A stretch of 64,000 nt of DNA from Acanthaster planci (Eukaryota > Echinodermata > Asteroidea > Valvatida > Acanthasteridae). The notes under the pieces are model-generated. The model was given only the letters and a program-made list of their open reading frames with translations. It was not told the origin of the DNA and made no database searches. A program made the translations under genes and the position numbers. The stretch covers positions 349,898-413,897 of the forward strand of contig NW_019091554.1 of the NCBI RefSeq assembly GCF_001949145.1. The letters are read 5' to 3'. Shown here piece after piece: positions 52,081-62,839 of this stretch. Numbering within the stretch: position 1 is the first letter of the stretch; each line of letters starts with the position of its first letter.

Positions 52081-52360
52081 AGACAATGGACTATGTAAAC
52101 CTGGGGTGTGAATAATTTTGACCAGGGGCAAAAAAATAAACCCAGGCCGTATCTGTTAGTATGCAAATGAAGTTTAGCCAACACACAGTGCAACAAGTCG
52201 ACAAAAGTTATAGTGGAAGTACCACCAAAATAGCTTTTACAAGTGAAGAATTTAGAAAGGTATGTTATTTTCCAAAGGGTATGGATGATTTTGAGCACAA
52301 ATGTAGGTAAGAGTTAAAAACAATCAGTGTGTGACTTGAACTTTCATCTGTCTCCCCCAG

Positions 52361-53016
52361 CGTTGGGAAGAAGTCATACTCAGAGACATTTGCAATGATC
52401 TTATGGTATCATAAGAAAGTACGTAAACCTTACTCCAGTGGCATGGTTACATTTCCTCTGTTGCCATAGGAACACATCAAGATGCCCGAAGGACCGGCCG
52501 GTGTGTTCCCAGAGGCTAGTGAGTCACGTGACAGGCGGTACACGCGACTACTCTGCATATTCTCCGTGTTCGGGATCGCCGTTTTTGTAGGTGTCATTGT
52601 CATAACTATCGTGCTACCATTGTCGAGACAGGCCATACTAACAACCTCGATGGAACCAGGTAATTACTTGGAGACTGTCATCAGGAAAGTTTCCGATTTT
52701 ATCCACTATTCAAGTTTCAGCGTTAAGTTTTGTGTCTGATTGAGATTTTTTAGACCACAAATATGTTTGGCCTGAATTCCATCTGCAAGGTACGTGCTTG
52801 CACAAATTTCATTGGAACGTGCAGAAACGTTTACTTTCTCCAAAATGAAGTCATTTAAGCTGATGTAGTGTACTGTCTATCTTTTTCCTCCCTCCAGATT
52901 CGTGTGCTGATTCAGGGGGGTTGCCCTGTAATACAAGTGGCTGTATTCGCATCAATCAGCTGTGTGACGGTGTCACGGACTGTCGAGATAGCAGTGACGA
53001 AATCGGGTGCATATGA
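52361..53016 (+). CDS. Single-pass membrane protein with C-terminal LDL-receptor class A module (3 exons, 5' end not found)
   Basis: Exons 52361-52418, 52470-52659 and 52898-53016 (TGA 53014-53016) join in one frame. The first reads KKSYSETFAMILWYHKK. The second reads EHIKMPEGPAG, a charged stretch (RDRRYTR), then a hydrophobic helix of about 26 residues (LLCIFSVFGIAVFVGVIVIT). The third is a whole LDLa repeat: six Cys in the pattern C-x(7)-C-x(4)-C-x(6)-C-x(5)-C-x(8)-C with CDGVTDC and the calcium-binding DSSDE. Basic residues before the helix suggest the N terminus is cytosolic and the LDLa module is outside (type II). The first exon needs an upstream phase-2 exon. If translation instead starts at ATG 52482, the product is 98 residues. 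The intron 52419-52469 is only 51 bases. The exons could be an alternative 3' end of the transporter gene. Confidence 0.6.
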
Positions 53017-53307
53017 TATCACTGACACTTGGGCTCCGAGGACCTGTTGATATTAGAATCAGCTGACACCACCAGTGATTAACATTCACAACAATATTTC
53101 GTCAGCAACATATACCGCCATGGTTATTTTGGGGGTTCGTCTTAGCTATAGTACTTGTAGTTCTAGATTCTTCATAGGCCTACAGCAAATTGCCACTTCA
53201 ACGCATGGTTAAGAGCTACTTCATTATACTTTATTTCCTCGGCGGTCAGCCAACAAATAATTAATCTCTATACACGATACTATTTTTACGTTGTATTATA
53301 CAATACC

Positions 53308-53467
53308 TGCATAAGTCCCATCATTAATTGGTGGATCGTTGATCACATGCCATTGAATTATTCGTTTTATACAACACTTGCATAAATCCTCGTCATCTGA
53401 TTGGTGGATCGTTGATCACATGTCATTGGATTATTCGTTCTATTCAACGGCACCCGTTGAATAGAAC
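53308..53467. repeat. Two direct repeats of about 70 bp ending in a 14-bp hairpin
   Basis: The unit GGTGGATCGTTGATCACATG plus ATTGRATTATTCGTT occurs twice, each preceded by TTGCATAA or CTGCATAA. The second copy runs into GTTCTATTCAACGG (53437-53450), whose exact reverse complement is 53454-53467 after a 3-nt loop. Confidence 0.75.
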
Positions 53468-53660
53468 TTTATTCACTTGACTGGTTCCATCCCCACTTCA
53501 TATATCTCATTAAATAATATAAGGACGGAAACCAGTCTAACATTGCACGTCAAAGTGAATCCCACGGATCTGTTTCGCAAAATGACAGACGTGTTATATG
53601 CAAGTGGGACCTATTTGTTCTTCTAACAGCACAGGGTTTATGCAGGTATTGCATTAAAAA

Positions 53661-53775
53661 CAAATAATGAATGTTTCACATTCATGCAATGGTAAGAATA
53701 ATTTAATGAGGTGAACATTTTTATCACCGTCACCTCATGAAAGTGTTCTTACCATTGCACTCATAAATATTGTTT
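53661..53775. mobile_element. Small fold-back (MITE-like) element
   Basis: GCAATGGTAAGAATAATTTAATGAGGTGA pairs with TCACCTCATGAAAGTGTTCTTACCATTGC (about 28 nt each, a few mismatches), with a short AT-rich centre. Outer AACAAATAATGA and TCATAAATATTGTTT also partly pair. No coding capacity. Confidence 0.6.
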
Positions 53776-55257
53776 TACTAATCAGGCGCGGATCTAGGGG
53801 GTTGAGTGTCGACCCCCCCTCCCGCAGTGAGACAAAATACCAAACGGTAAAAAATGGAGAACGTAATAAATAACTATAATAATACTAACTAACCTAAAGT
53901 TAGAAAATGGATAGCATCCCACTGATTCGTCGTATGTGTACACCTGTACCATTGTATTTCATGACAGTTCCGCTTGTCCGCATAAAAATGAGACATTAAA
54001 AAAATCTCTGGCTTAATCCCCCCCCCCAAAAAAATTCTGGATCCACCCCTGTTATTTGTCTAAGAATTATTTCTCATGTATCGATAGATAGAAAACATAT
54101 GTTTGCACATAATTTGTATGTCTTTGTAACTACTAAGATGTCAAAATAGGCGAGAGGACCTTAGGCCTTTTGGCACATTACAACCCGGAAAAAAATGAAG
54201 CATACCTTTCTGGTTTTCCATCGTTCGTGCGGGCACTATTGTCCCACCCCCTTGCCAGTGGCCCTAACTTTATCACCACTTCATCGTTTATTGTTAAATG
54301 TAAACAAGTTGTTAGTCAGTAATACTAATAGAGGTCAAAATAATAGGCATTTGTTAAAGATAGCATTCATTATTTATTTAGCAATATTATTCATAGAATT
54401 ATTATCATAAAGTATAGGTGGAAAAAAAACAGACAGTAAATGACATAATCAAAAACAGTAATTTGTTGCTTTGTGCGTGTTCGGGCTTGTCGTTAGATTA
54501 TTTTCCTAAGCCTACAACACACTACACGAAGGTCCCGCCCATTTGCAAAAAAACACAGACATATACTTCGTTTTCAAATAATTTTTCTGTGTGTGCCGGT
54601 CACAAGAGGGCCTGTCCTAATCTTTGTCAAGTAGGAAAAATTAAACGAGCATCGAAAATGGTAAGCTCTACGTTCAACAAAAAGTGAAATATAATTTTCA
54701 CAACTTTTCTAGATTAATTTCAGCATGAGACTTAAAGGCCATTAAAGGGACTATGCAATACAATTATTTACCACAACGGTTGAGGTTACACGCGTACGGT
54801 TGTATTTCAACTAATCTGGAGCCATTGGGGTTTGTTTGCTTTAATGCAACATATTCATGAGCAAAACTGTGATGTCATTCCTGCAGTTAACCTCCTGTTG
54901 CATTGATTTTGTAAGTTCATAAAAATGCTAGATTTTTTCATCTTTACTGTCGTAAATTTCTGTTCCTTTGGCAATTTTTTGTTGTATATATATGGCAATA
55001 AACTGGAAAGCAACCTTTTCTCAGAAATGTTTTCAATTGAAGTTCACAATTTGAAAACATGAAAACATTTTATTCTGAACAGTGTCTTCTCGATTTCATA
55101 TCACAGCAACAGCGCTGCCACTTCTCTCAGTTTGGACAATCTTTAATCAATGCTTTAAAAGCGCAATTTTGATGTACTTAACCCCAAAGGGATTTCAAAC
55201 AATTTTGAACATTGAACAAGAGAATAAACTCACAAAGATACAAAAAAGTGAGTCTAA

Positions 55258-55376
55258 GGCCGTGTCCGAAACAGGCTTCCAGAGCTACGGCTAGGTCTGT
55301 TGTCTACGCGTATCTGCGTATTTCCAATGGAGTAAAGACCTAGTTCTAGCTCCAGACAACGGATTTGGATGCAGCC
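55258..55376. mobile_element. 119-bp MITE with TAA target duplication (PIF/Harbinger-like)
   Basis: The ends are GGCCGTGTCCGAAACAGGC and, reversed, GGCTGCATCCAAATCCG. TAA flanks both ends (55255-55257 and 55377-55379). A 3-bp TWA duplication and GG-starting ends fit PIF/Harbinger-type elements; class assignment is inference. A degraded relative is at 41045-41141. Confidence 0.7.
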
Positions 55377-55389
55377 TAAGATTGCATGT

Positions 55390-55658
55390 GGGTGCAGACC
55401 ACTAATTCAAGTGAGAATTTCTGGCCAGCTCATTAGCATTAAAAGTGCCCCCCCCCCACAGTATCTTAGTAAAAAGGAGATTGTTTGGCCCCCAAAATGG
55501 TGAGATTGTGTAAATCGTTGCCAGGATCAACTCCCTGGGTCTTTGAGCTTTCACATGAGAGCAGAAGGGCTAAAAACTACGGTTGAAAAATAGTCCTAAG
55601 TGCCCCAGAGAGAGGGTTGCCACTTGGAAAATGGCTGCAATCGGACTTTGGAAAAATC
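55390..55658. mobile_element. Second copy of the GGGTGCAG MITE, cut by assembly gap
   Basis: Starts GGGTGCAGACCACTAATTC and continues as the reverse complement of 44327-44060 (shared GAATTTCTGGCCAGCTCATT, TTTGGCCCCCAAAATGG, CCTGGGTCTTTGA). The far end falls in the N gap. It has an extra C tract where the 43847 copy has fewer. Confidence 0.85.
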
Positions 55659-56610
55659 NNNNNNNNNNNNNNNNNNNNNNNNNNNNNNNNNNNNNNNNNN
55701 NNNNNNNNNNNNNNNNNNNNNNNNNNNNNNNNNNNNNNNNNNNNNNNNNNNNNNNNNNNNNNNNNNNNNNNNNNNNNNNNNNNNNNNNNNNNNNNNNNNN
55801 NNNNNNNNNNNNNNNNNNNNNNNNNNNNNNNNNNNNNNNNNNNNNNNNNNNNNNNNNNNNNNNNNNNNNNNNNNNNNNNNNNNNNNNNNNNNNNNNNNNN
55901 NNNNNNNNNNNNNNNNNNNNNNNNNNNNNNNNNNNNNNNNNNNNNNNNNNNNNNNNNNNNNNNNNNNNNNNNNNNNNNNNNNNNNNNNNNNNNNNNNNNN
56001 NNNNNNNNNNNNNNNNNNNNNNNNNNNNNNNNNNNNNNNNNNNNNNNNNNNNNNNNNNNNNNNNNNNNNNNNNNNNNNNNNNNNNNNNNNNNNNNNNNNN
56101 NNNNNNNNNNNNNNNNNNNNNNNNNNNNNNNNNNNNNNNNNNNNNNNNNNNNNNNNNNNNNNNNNNNNNNNNNNNNNNNNNNNNNNNNNNNNNNNNNNNN
56201 NNNNNNNNNNNNNNNNNNNNNNNNNNNNNNNNNNNNNNNNNNNNNNNNNNNNNNNNNNNNNNNNNNNNNNNNNNNNNNNNNNNNNNNNNNNNNNNNNNNN
56301 NNNNNNNNNNNNNNNNNNNNNNNNNNNNNNNNNNNNNNNNNNNNNNNNNNNNNNNNNNNNNNNNNNNNNNNNNNNNNNNNNNNNNNNNNNNNNNNNNNNN
56401 NNNNNNNNNNNNNNNNNNNNNNNNNNNNNNNNNNNNNNNNNNNNNNNNNNNNNNNNNNNNNNNNNNNNNNNNNNNNNNNNNNNNNNNNNNNNNNNNNNNN
56501 NNNNNNNNNNNNNNNNNNNNNNNNNNNNNNNNNNNNNNNNNNNNNNNNNNNNNNNNNNNNNNNNNNNNNNNNNNNNNNNNNNNNNNNNNNNNNNNNNNNN
56601 NNNNNNNNNN
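55659..56610. other. Assembly gap (952 N)
   Basis: A run of N between a repeat copy and the DIDO1-like gene. It could hide that gene's 5' UTR exon or promoter. Confidence 1.
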
Positions 56611-57082
56611 ACCCAACCAGTTCTTGATCTGTGTACGTAAAGCCTTAACAAAGTCTTGGCATTGAGACCTGCTGGTATTTACATGTAGCTTTCTTCAAGA
56701 CTGAATACATGTACAGGTACATGTACATACATGTAGATCGTTATAGGTTTTCAAAGAAAGGAGAAGTTTTGATGCACTGGTTGTGTTGGTTGAACTTTAG
56801 TTATACAGGAATGTTTGTTGGACCTTTTCAATATTTTAAGGAGTTTTCATTGCTTGTAAATTTTATAATGAAGTTAAAGTCCTTTATAATATGTCATTTA
56901 GGAATCAGTTCTTGGCTGTCTATATGTAAAATGCGTACATGTAAATTACACTCAGTTTACAAAACGTAAATGAAACAGACATGGCATGCAGACTTTGCAA
57001 AAACTTTTGACACTTGTGATTTCATTTTTAAAATTCAAGGTACATGTACGAGTAACTTGAGGCCAAGGTTGCCCCAGAAACT
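56611..57082 (+). promoter_or_regulatory. Upstream region and likely 5' UTR of the DIDO1-like gene
   Basis: A TACATGTA repeat block lies at 56704-56736. An acceptor-like TTTTTAAAATTCAAG ends at 57039, so 57040-57082 may be the 5' part of an exon spliced to an unseen leader. An in-frame TAA at 57053 supports the ATG at 57083 as the true start. No TATA box or clear promoter was identified. Confidence 0.4.
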
Positions 57083-60000
57083 ATGGACAAGGAGCCAGCG
57101 GGGACAGATCCATCTTCGGCCGTCATCAGCGAGTCAGCCAACGTGGTAGTGCAACGCCTGTCTACGGGGAGTCCTCTGTGGAACTTGACAGCCACAGATG
57201 GCGAGACGGAGACTGAGGGGGAGGTAATGGACTTCCCCTTCCCCCATTTTGCCCTGAGATCATTGCTGGCGGGCGGCGCTAAGGATTTAATTCATGATGA
57301 TGCTTGCGTGGACGTTGCTCGTGGGATGGTTTGTGACAACATTTCTTTCTGTTGTTTTCAGTTTGGTGTGCGTTTTCATCTTCTTTGCCGTGTACTTAGT
57401 TGTTTTTCATGCATCCGCAATTTTGTGCTTGTCAAATTGACCTGCATTAATGTAGAAGTCTTTACCCCAAAATTTCCAAGTTGAAAGACTTGAATTTAAA
57501 TTTTGTCAAAATTTAAGATTGCGGTCTCGTCAGTGATCAGTTTTTCTCCAGCAGTGTCAAAATAATAAGTACTTTTTTGTGTCAAAAGAACAAGGTTTTA
57601 ACCTTGCTTCAAAATTGTCAGTTTATTATTTAATGCCAGTTTCTGTCATGACTGTGTTCTAACCATTGTTTTTAATTGCTATTTTAAGTATCACCTGTCA
57701 TTAAAACTTCTGTTACCTGAAGTTCTTAGCACCCCAAGTGGCCCTTTTAACAAATGAACAATTGTTAAAGTTTACCTTGTTCTTTTCATTAATATACATG
57801 TAGTTGTTTTGAGAGGTGTTTTTTGGGGAGGGGAGTTACCTTCTTTGCAGTGGACACTACGTGCTGTGATGTTATTTCAACAAATTGTATATTTAAACTA
57901 TCCACACCATCAATTTTCTCACCCATGCTTTTGCTCAAGGCCACAAAATGCTTGCAAAACTGACATTTAGCATTTACACAGAGGCATTTCACCCATATCC
58001 ATTCATAAGTAATTTGGAAAATTTTCCAGTTACAGTGTAAGTGGTTCTCAAGTCATGCTCTTGATACCGTCCTTCCCACTCCCCCAATAGAGTAGGACTA
58101 ATTTGGAGGCTTCATCCCTAACCTGGACATTTCAAATTCCATATCAGCAAGTACATGTATCTGTAGTCCTAACAACCTCCAAATTGCCTACATTGACCAA
58201 AAAACCCAGTAGCACATTCATTTTGCAACTTGCACACAGTCACTGTGATAGTGAGAGAACTCATCCCTTGTTATCTGAAAACTTGCATCCCTCTACTGGA
58301 TGTTTGTTGGATTTGGGTTCATTCCCTAGTCTCACCCATGATCAGATGATGGAAAAAGTTTTGACAGAGCGTGCAAACCCAACTCATGCAACCTTTTTCT
58401 AATAGATGGGTTGCATGGCTGCCATCTTGAAAGTCAGTGCTTTTGCCCCACCGGGTATGCTAAAAGAAGGTTTCCCTGTGGAACAAAAGAACTGCCCTGC
58501 AAGATGGCTGTCAAGCAAAGCATTCATTGGTAGCAATTTTTACATGATCTTTATCAATTCTAGACCAAAGAGGATGCCAGTCTGTTCAACATTCCCAGCT
58601 CTACATCCCTCCTCACCGAGGCCCAGATCCACCAGATCGACTGTGCCCTCTCGGTTGAGGGACCCCAGGCAGACCCCAAGGCTGGCAGAGCCCAAACCCC
58701 AGAGTTGATCAGGGAGGGGTCAATGGAAGGCGGGGCACCAGGGAAGACAGAGGAGAACTCCGAGAGCCAAGAAGGCTTCCCAAGCGGGATGGTCAGCGTG
58801 GGCAGCTCCGAGAGCCTGGCGCGGTTTGTCAGCGAGGAAAACCCCATGCTTAACGAGAATGATCAGTTTAGTCATCAGCTGCTAATGAATGCATCAAGTA
58901 AAGATTGAAAATCATGTGTTGAGATCATTGTCCCGTAGGATACATTAGAAAAAGAGCTTCATAATGATGTACAAGGTTGCTGGTATGAATTACATGTAAT
59001 AATAAATTGTTTGAACTTTCAGGAAAATGATGGTCAGCATGGTTAAGGGAATTGTTTCCTTTGCATAAATATTTGAAATAGTACTTTTGAACATGAGTAT
59101 TACTTTATGCCGGTAGGTCTGATTGAGTTTACAGAAATGGGCTCAGGGAATGATTTCAGAGATTAATGTTCACATGCTGGCAAAAGAAGGTCGTGCTCAT
59201 TCTGTGAGGATTAAAGACAAAAACTGACACCATTCTCGGTTTATCTGTTATTTGATTCAGGTGATTCTCTCAAATTGGACATCCCAGGGGTTCTGGACCT
59301 CTCAGGTGAGAGCCTTGAGACAAGACAGCTCCTTGAAGAGGTCATGAACTCTGAACTCTTGGAAGGGGTCATCAAGAACGAGTGTCTAGATGGTCAAGTG
59401 GCCGCCACTGCTGTGGTGACCACAAGCGACGGAGATACATCAGCTGGGGAAGGCATCAAAGAGAAGGGGCATGCTGGTGGCAGAAAGAAGCACAGTAGCA
59501 CTGAGAAGGCTATACCGCTGAGAAGGAGTGAGAGACACAAGAAGGCTGAGCAATCCAAAGTGGAGGCATCTCAGGAGGCACAGAAAACAGTGAAGAAAAC
59601 TGGGGTGAAAGAGAAAGAAGGGAAAGTTGTCTCAAGACAGGTTGACGAGAAGAAGGAAGATAATAAAAAAGATGTGAAAAAGGAAAGGGTCTTGGAGACC
59701 AAAGATGCGACAGCGACGAGAAAGAGCCAAAGATCCAAAACCAGATTGGAGCAAGAGAAACATGCAAAGGAGGAAGAATCTGAAGATGGATATGAACAGG
59801 ATAAGGAAGCTCTAGGATCATCGGAGAGCTCCAAAGAAAAACAGCACACCAGGCGGAAGCGAAGCTTTCATAAACGGAAGCAGAGCAAGGGAGAGGAGAC
59901 TGACTCTGATCTCGAGGATGGCAAGAAGACCCTGAAAGAGATCCAGGAGGAGCTGAAGAGCAAGAGGCAGGCCAAAGCTCTCAAAGAAGGCCATCAAGTG

Positions 60001-60552
60001 ATGCAGGAAGTCCCAGATACCAGTAAAGTTGGTCCCAAGCCTGCAGATGCCCACAAAAAAGAAACTAGGAGACGGAGCGAAGATGCCCAACATGCCAGGT
60101 CAGATCACACCTATGAGAGGCGGCGATCGGGATCAACATCAGAACAAGGGCCTTCCCTCTTTACCCCTGACAACGCTGTCTTCATCAAATTGGGCACTCC
60201 GAGAGATGGGGAAGGAGAAAGAAGAAACCGCTCCTCTGAGAGAAGAAAGGAAAGAACAAGGTCTTGGAGTGAATTGAGAAGTCAAGGTAAGAACTGCTTC
60301 AGCTTTAAGGCAGGTTTGTACTTCAGGCTTCAACTTCTTGAGCAGTTGGCATAATTTTACGAAATATGCTAAGTGGGAATCAAGTTTTCTTCGAAGATTT
60401 CATCTGTTTTACATCTGCTTTGTTGAAGATATTGAGGAAGGGGACTTGTCATCAGATGGCATTGGAGAGGACGATGACAATGATAGTGACTGGACCAGCG
60501 GTGACGATCCAGAGAAGCTATGGTGCATATGCCGCAAACCTCACGACAACAG
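57083..60552 (+). CDS. DIDO1: DIDO1-like chromatin protein, N-terminal part (4 exons, continues past window)
   Basis: Coding exons 57083-57223, 58564-58897, 59261-60286 and 60429-60552 join in phase to 541 residues. ATG 57083 has an in-frame stop 30 bases upstream. The N-terminal 160 residues are acidic and Ser/Gly-rich. Exon 3 (1026 nt) is highly charged: LRRSERHKKAEQ (about 245-256) resembles the basic LRRSGR-type motif of DIDO1, long Lys/Glu blocks follow, and SDLEDGKKTLKEIQEELKSK (about 375-395) matches the 'LKE-Q--L--KR' stretch of the family. Exon 4 is acidic, then DPEKLWCICRKPHDNR, the first two zinc ligands of the DIDO1-type PHD finger, which reads methylated H3K4. The rest of the PHD finger, the TFIIS-like domain and the SPOC domain must lie beyond 64000. 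PHF3 is the main alternative. Confidence 0.87.
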
Positions 60553-62644
60553 GTAAGTTTCGTCCCTATAAGCAGGCCGTTTAAACTTCTCTGTTACATA
60601 CCTTCATCGAGCATAACTGAGCAATCCAAAAGATTGAGAGAAGTACTTTGGTAAGCTTGCTTGGGTGAGGTGGAACCCAAGCCGTACATCTTGCAAGATG
60701 GTAAGACTCGACTACTAAGTTCACTTGTCTGTTACCGGTATCTCGTTTCAACCTGGTGTAGGAAAGGATATCAGCCTTGTTCCATGTAGGAGGTGGTAAT
60801 AAATTTTGCATTTGTTTGGTTTTGTATCCACCAACCAACGTGTCATTTTGTCATTTTTGTAGTAGGTAAATCAGTGATTTTGCATGTTGAGCTTCATATA
60901 CGTAGTGACCTCATCTCTGCCCATTAATGTAATTATTTAAAAACCTGGTCCTCTAAATTGTTTAATTCTGCATATTTAGGTTGGTTTGTAGTCTTGTGGT
61001 GCTCAATACATTTTTATGTTGAAATTAACAGATTTTTAAACTGAGTGTACGTTACCTGTACCCTGTTCAGTGCAACACATGTACATTGTAAATAAAATGA
61101 TTTGAAATGTTCAAATTGTCCAGTGAGTCAGGATTTTAAGCATCTCTTGTATCAACAACCATAAAGGAAGGACACAGAAGGAGTTTGAACTTCCCGGGCT
61201 GTAACATCTGGCCAGTTACCGCTTTCTGGCATGTGTGGTATGTCCGTAGCCAGAGTGCAGCGAGCGTGTACTACACACCATCTATTTCACAGCCACGAAA
61301 ACCCTTTGTACTCTATGATCGCCGCCTCAATTTTTCGCTGATAATTTGCAGCCTTAAAACTTTTTGTACTGAAGTATAGGAAACGGAATATTCATGCCTT
61401 AATAACAATATTCATGCCGTCATAACAACGTGTAATTGAATGCTTTCGCAGTTGCTTGTGCTCCGCCGTGTGACCTAAATGTGCATTTGCAGTTGGTGCC
61501 CTAAACCACTTCCTGCTGGGTGGAATTTGTATATGCGGGACAAGTTTCTGGGCCATTTTTGAGATTTTCCATTTTCAAACTTCTTTAATTCATAACTTCA
61601 TTAGCTAGACGTTTACACCCACACGAAAATCTTTCTTGCGGCTACTCTAATCTGACAGGCAACCTCCATTGACGCCCGAGTATTGCGATGTCACCGCGTA
61701 TCTTGCATCAAATGCGTATTGCAGCCAGGCCTGCCGCCAGGTAAAGAGAGCCCACATTTTGCAGTGTTGCGTAATTTCCTTTGGGCTCCTGAAATTGGCC
61801 CAGTGCATTGCTGAATGGAAGTGGTGTCTTTTCAAATGCGGCCAGATTAGCGTGCGGCGGTACTTTATCGCTCATCACTGGAGCACTTTTGTCCCCGCTG
61901 ATAATCAGCAAGATCTGAATGCCACAAACAGTGGTATACTGTTTAAAAACAATGACGGATTACCTCCACTAATGCCAATTGAAAAATGATGGCAATTCCC
62001 AGCAGCTCGTTTTTTTTTTCCTAAGTACTGTCTTTTGTTACATGGCCCAGCTGCTTTGTCTGATTTCAGGCGCCCTGGATATGCGTTGAAAACAAGTGGT
62101 TAATGAATGCTTTCTTTCAGAGTTATTTTGGCAATAAATTACAGGTACATGTACTGCGTTGTTCACAAGATTTTGTGTTTTGTCTGAATAGTTTTGTCTG
62201 AATAGCAGCATTTTAGTAAAAGTGTATTTTACAAGATCTCATGATCACCCCCTGTGATGAAATGTTGCATTTTGTTCCTTATGAACTTAGCTTTCTAGTA
62301 GTAGTCAACATTTTGTTTGCCAGTCTTAGCCAAATTCGTACTAAATCTTAGAAAATTGATGTATTGGAAGAAGAATAAATTTACAAACCATATGGATTTT
62401 AAAACAGTGTATCAACATTTTAAAAAGTTTATTCACGATGGCGAAAGTAGGTCTAACATCAGGGATTTTTCTCTCTTTAATTCTTGGTCACAGCAATGAT
62501 TTGTATTTAATTGCAAGCAAAACACTACAAGTATTGCTAGGATATTACTGGCCCCGCTTGTCCAGCTAAGATGCAGACAGTAATCAGGCATTTTTGGAAT
62601 GTTGTGTATTATTCGTCTGACTGCAGCGGTGATCATCGAGCACT

Positions 62645-62755
62645 TTAACCACTTCCTGCTGGGGACTCCGTAATTGGAGACGTATGGTTTATATGCGTGG
62701 CCGGGGTCTCCGAACTCGGACAAAGGAAACAGGGCCCTGTAACAAAAGACCATAC
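62645..62755 (+). repeat. Dispersed repeat shared with 22985-23095
   Basis: TTAACCACTTCCTGCTGGGG, then TATATGCGTGGCCGGGGTC and a GGACAAAGGAAAC block match the minus strand at 22985-23095. It lies just before the LINE remnant; whether the two are linked is unclear. Confidence 0.65.
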
Positions 62756-62839
62756 TCCGAACAAAAGACATGGTTGCTGGGCATTACCGGCATAAATGCA
62801 CACCCACAAATACTGATAGTGGTCCATGATTTTCTCTTG

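Larger units (their letters stand above)
50645..52303. mobile_element. Tc1-like transposon with about 485-bp inverted arms, TA target duplication
   Basis: The ends CAGTTGTGCTCAAAAATATC and, reversed, CATTTGTGCTCAAAATCATC are each flanked by TA (50643-50644 and 52304-52305), as Tc1/mariner elements require. The inverted match runs far beyond normal terminal repeats, to about 51120 on the left and 51815 on the right. Both arms contain the C-terminal third of the same transposase. The middle carries the N-terminal two thirds once. It seems to be a rearranged, non-functional element made by replacing the 5' end with an inverted copy of the 3' end. Confidence 0.9.
53017..55658. other. Intergenic DNA with several small inverted and direct repeats
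   Basis: Contains two direct copies of a roughly 70-bp unit with a terminal hairpin (53308-53467), a fold-back around 53661-53775, a MITE at 55258-55376 and the start of another at 55390. The short open frame at 54195-54410 and the next at 54418-54687 show no domain, and I do not support them as genes. Confidence 0.6.

Noticed and set aside
59510-60093. Minus-strand open frames opposite DIDO1 exon 3
   Set aside because: They are shadows of the Lys/Glu-rich plus-strand codons (reversed to Ser/Leu/Phe-rich frames).
61185-61989. GC-richer patch with open frames on both strands, considered as a next DIDO1 exon
   Set aside because: No PHD-finger continuation, no family similarity and no phase-matched splice sites after 60552.
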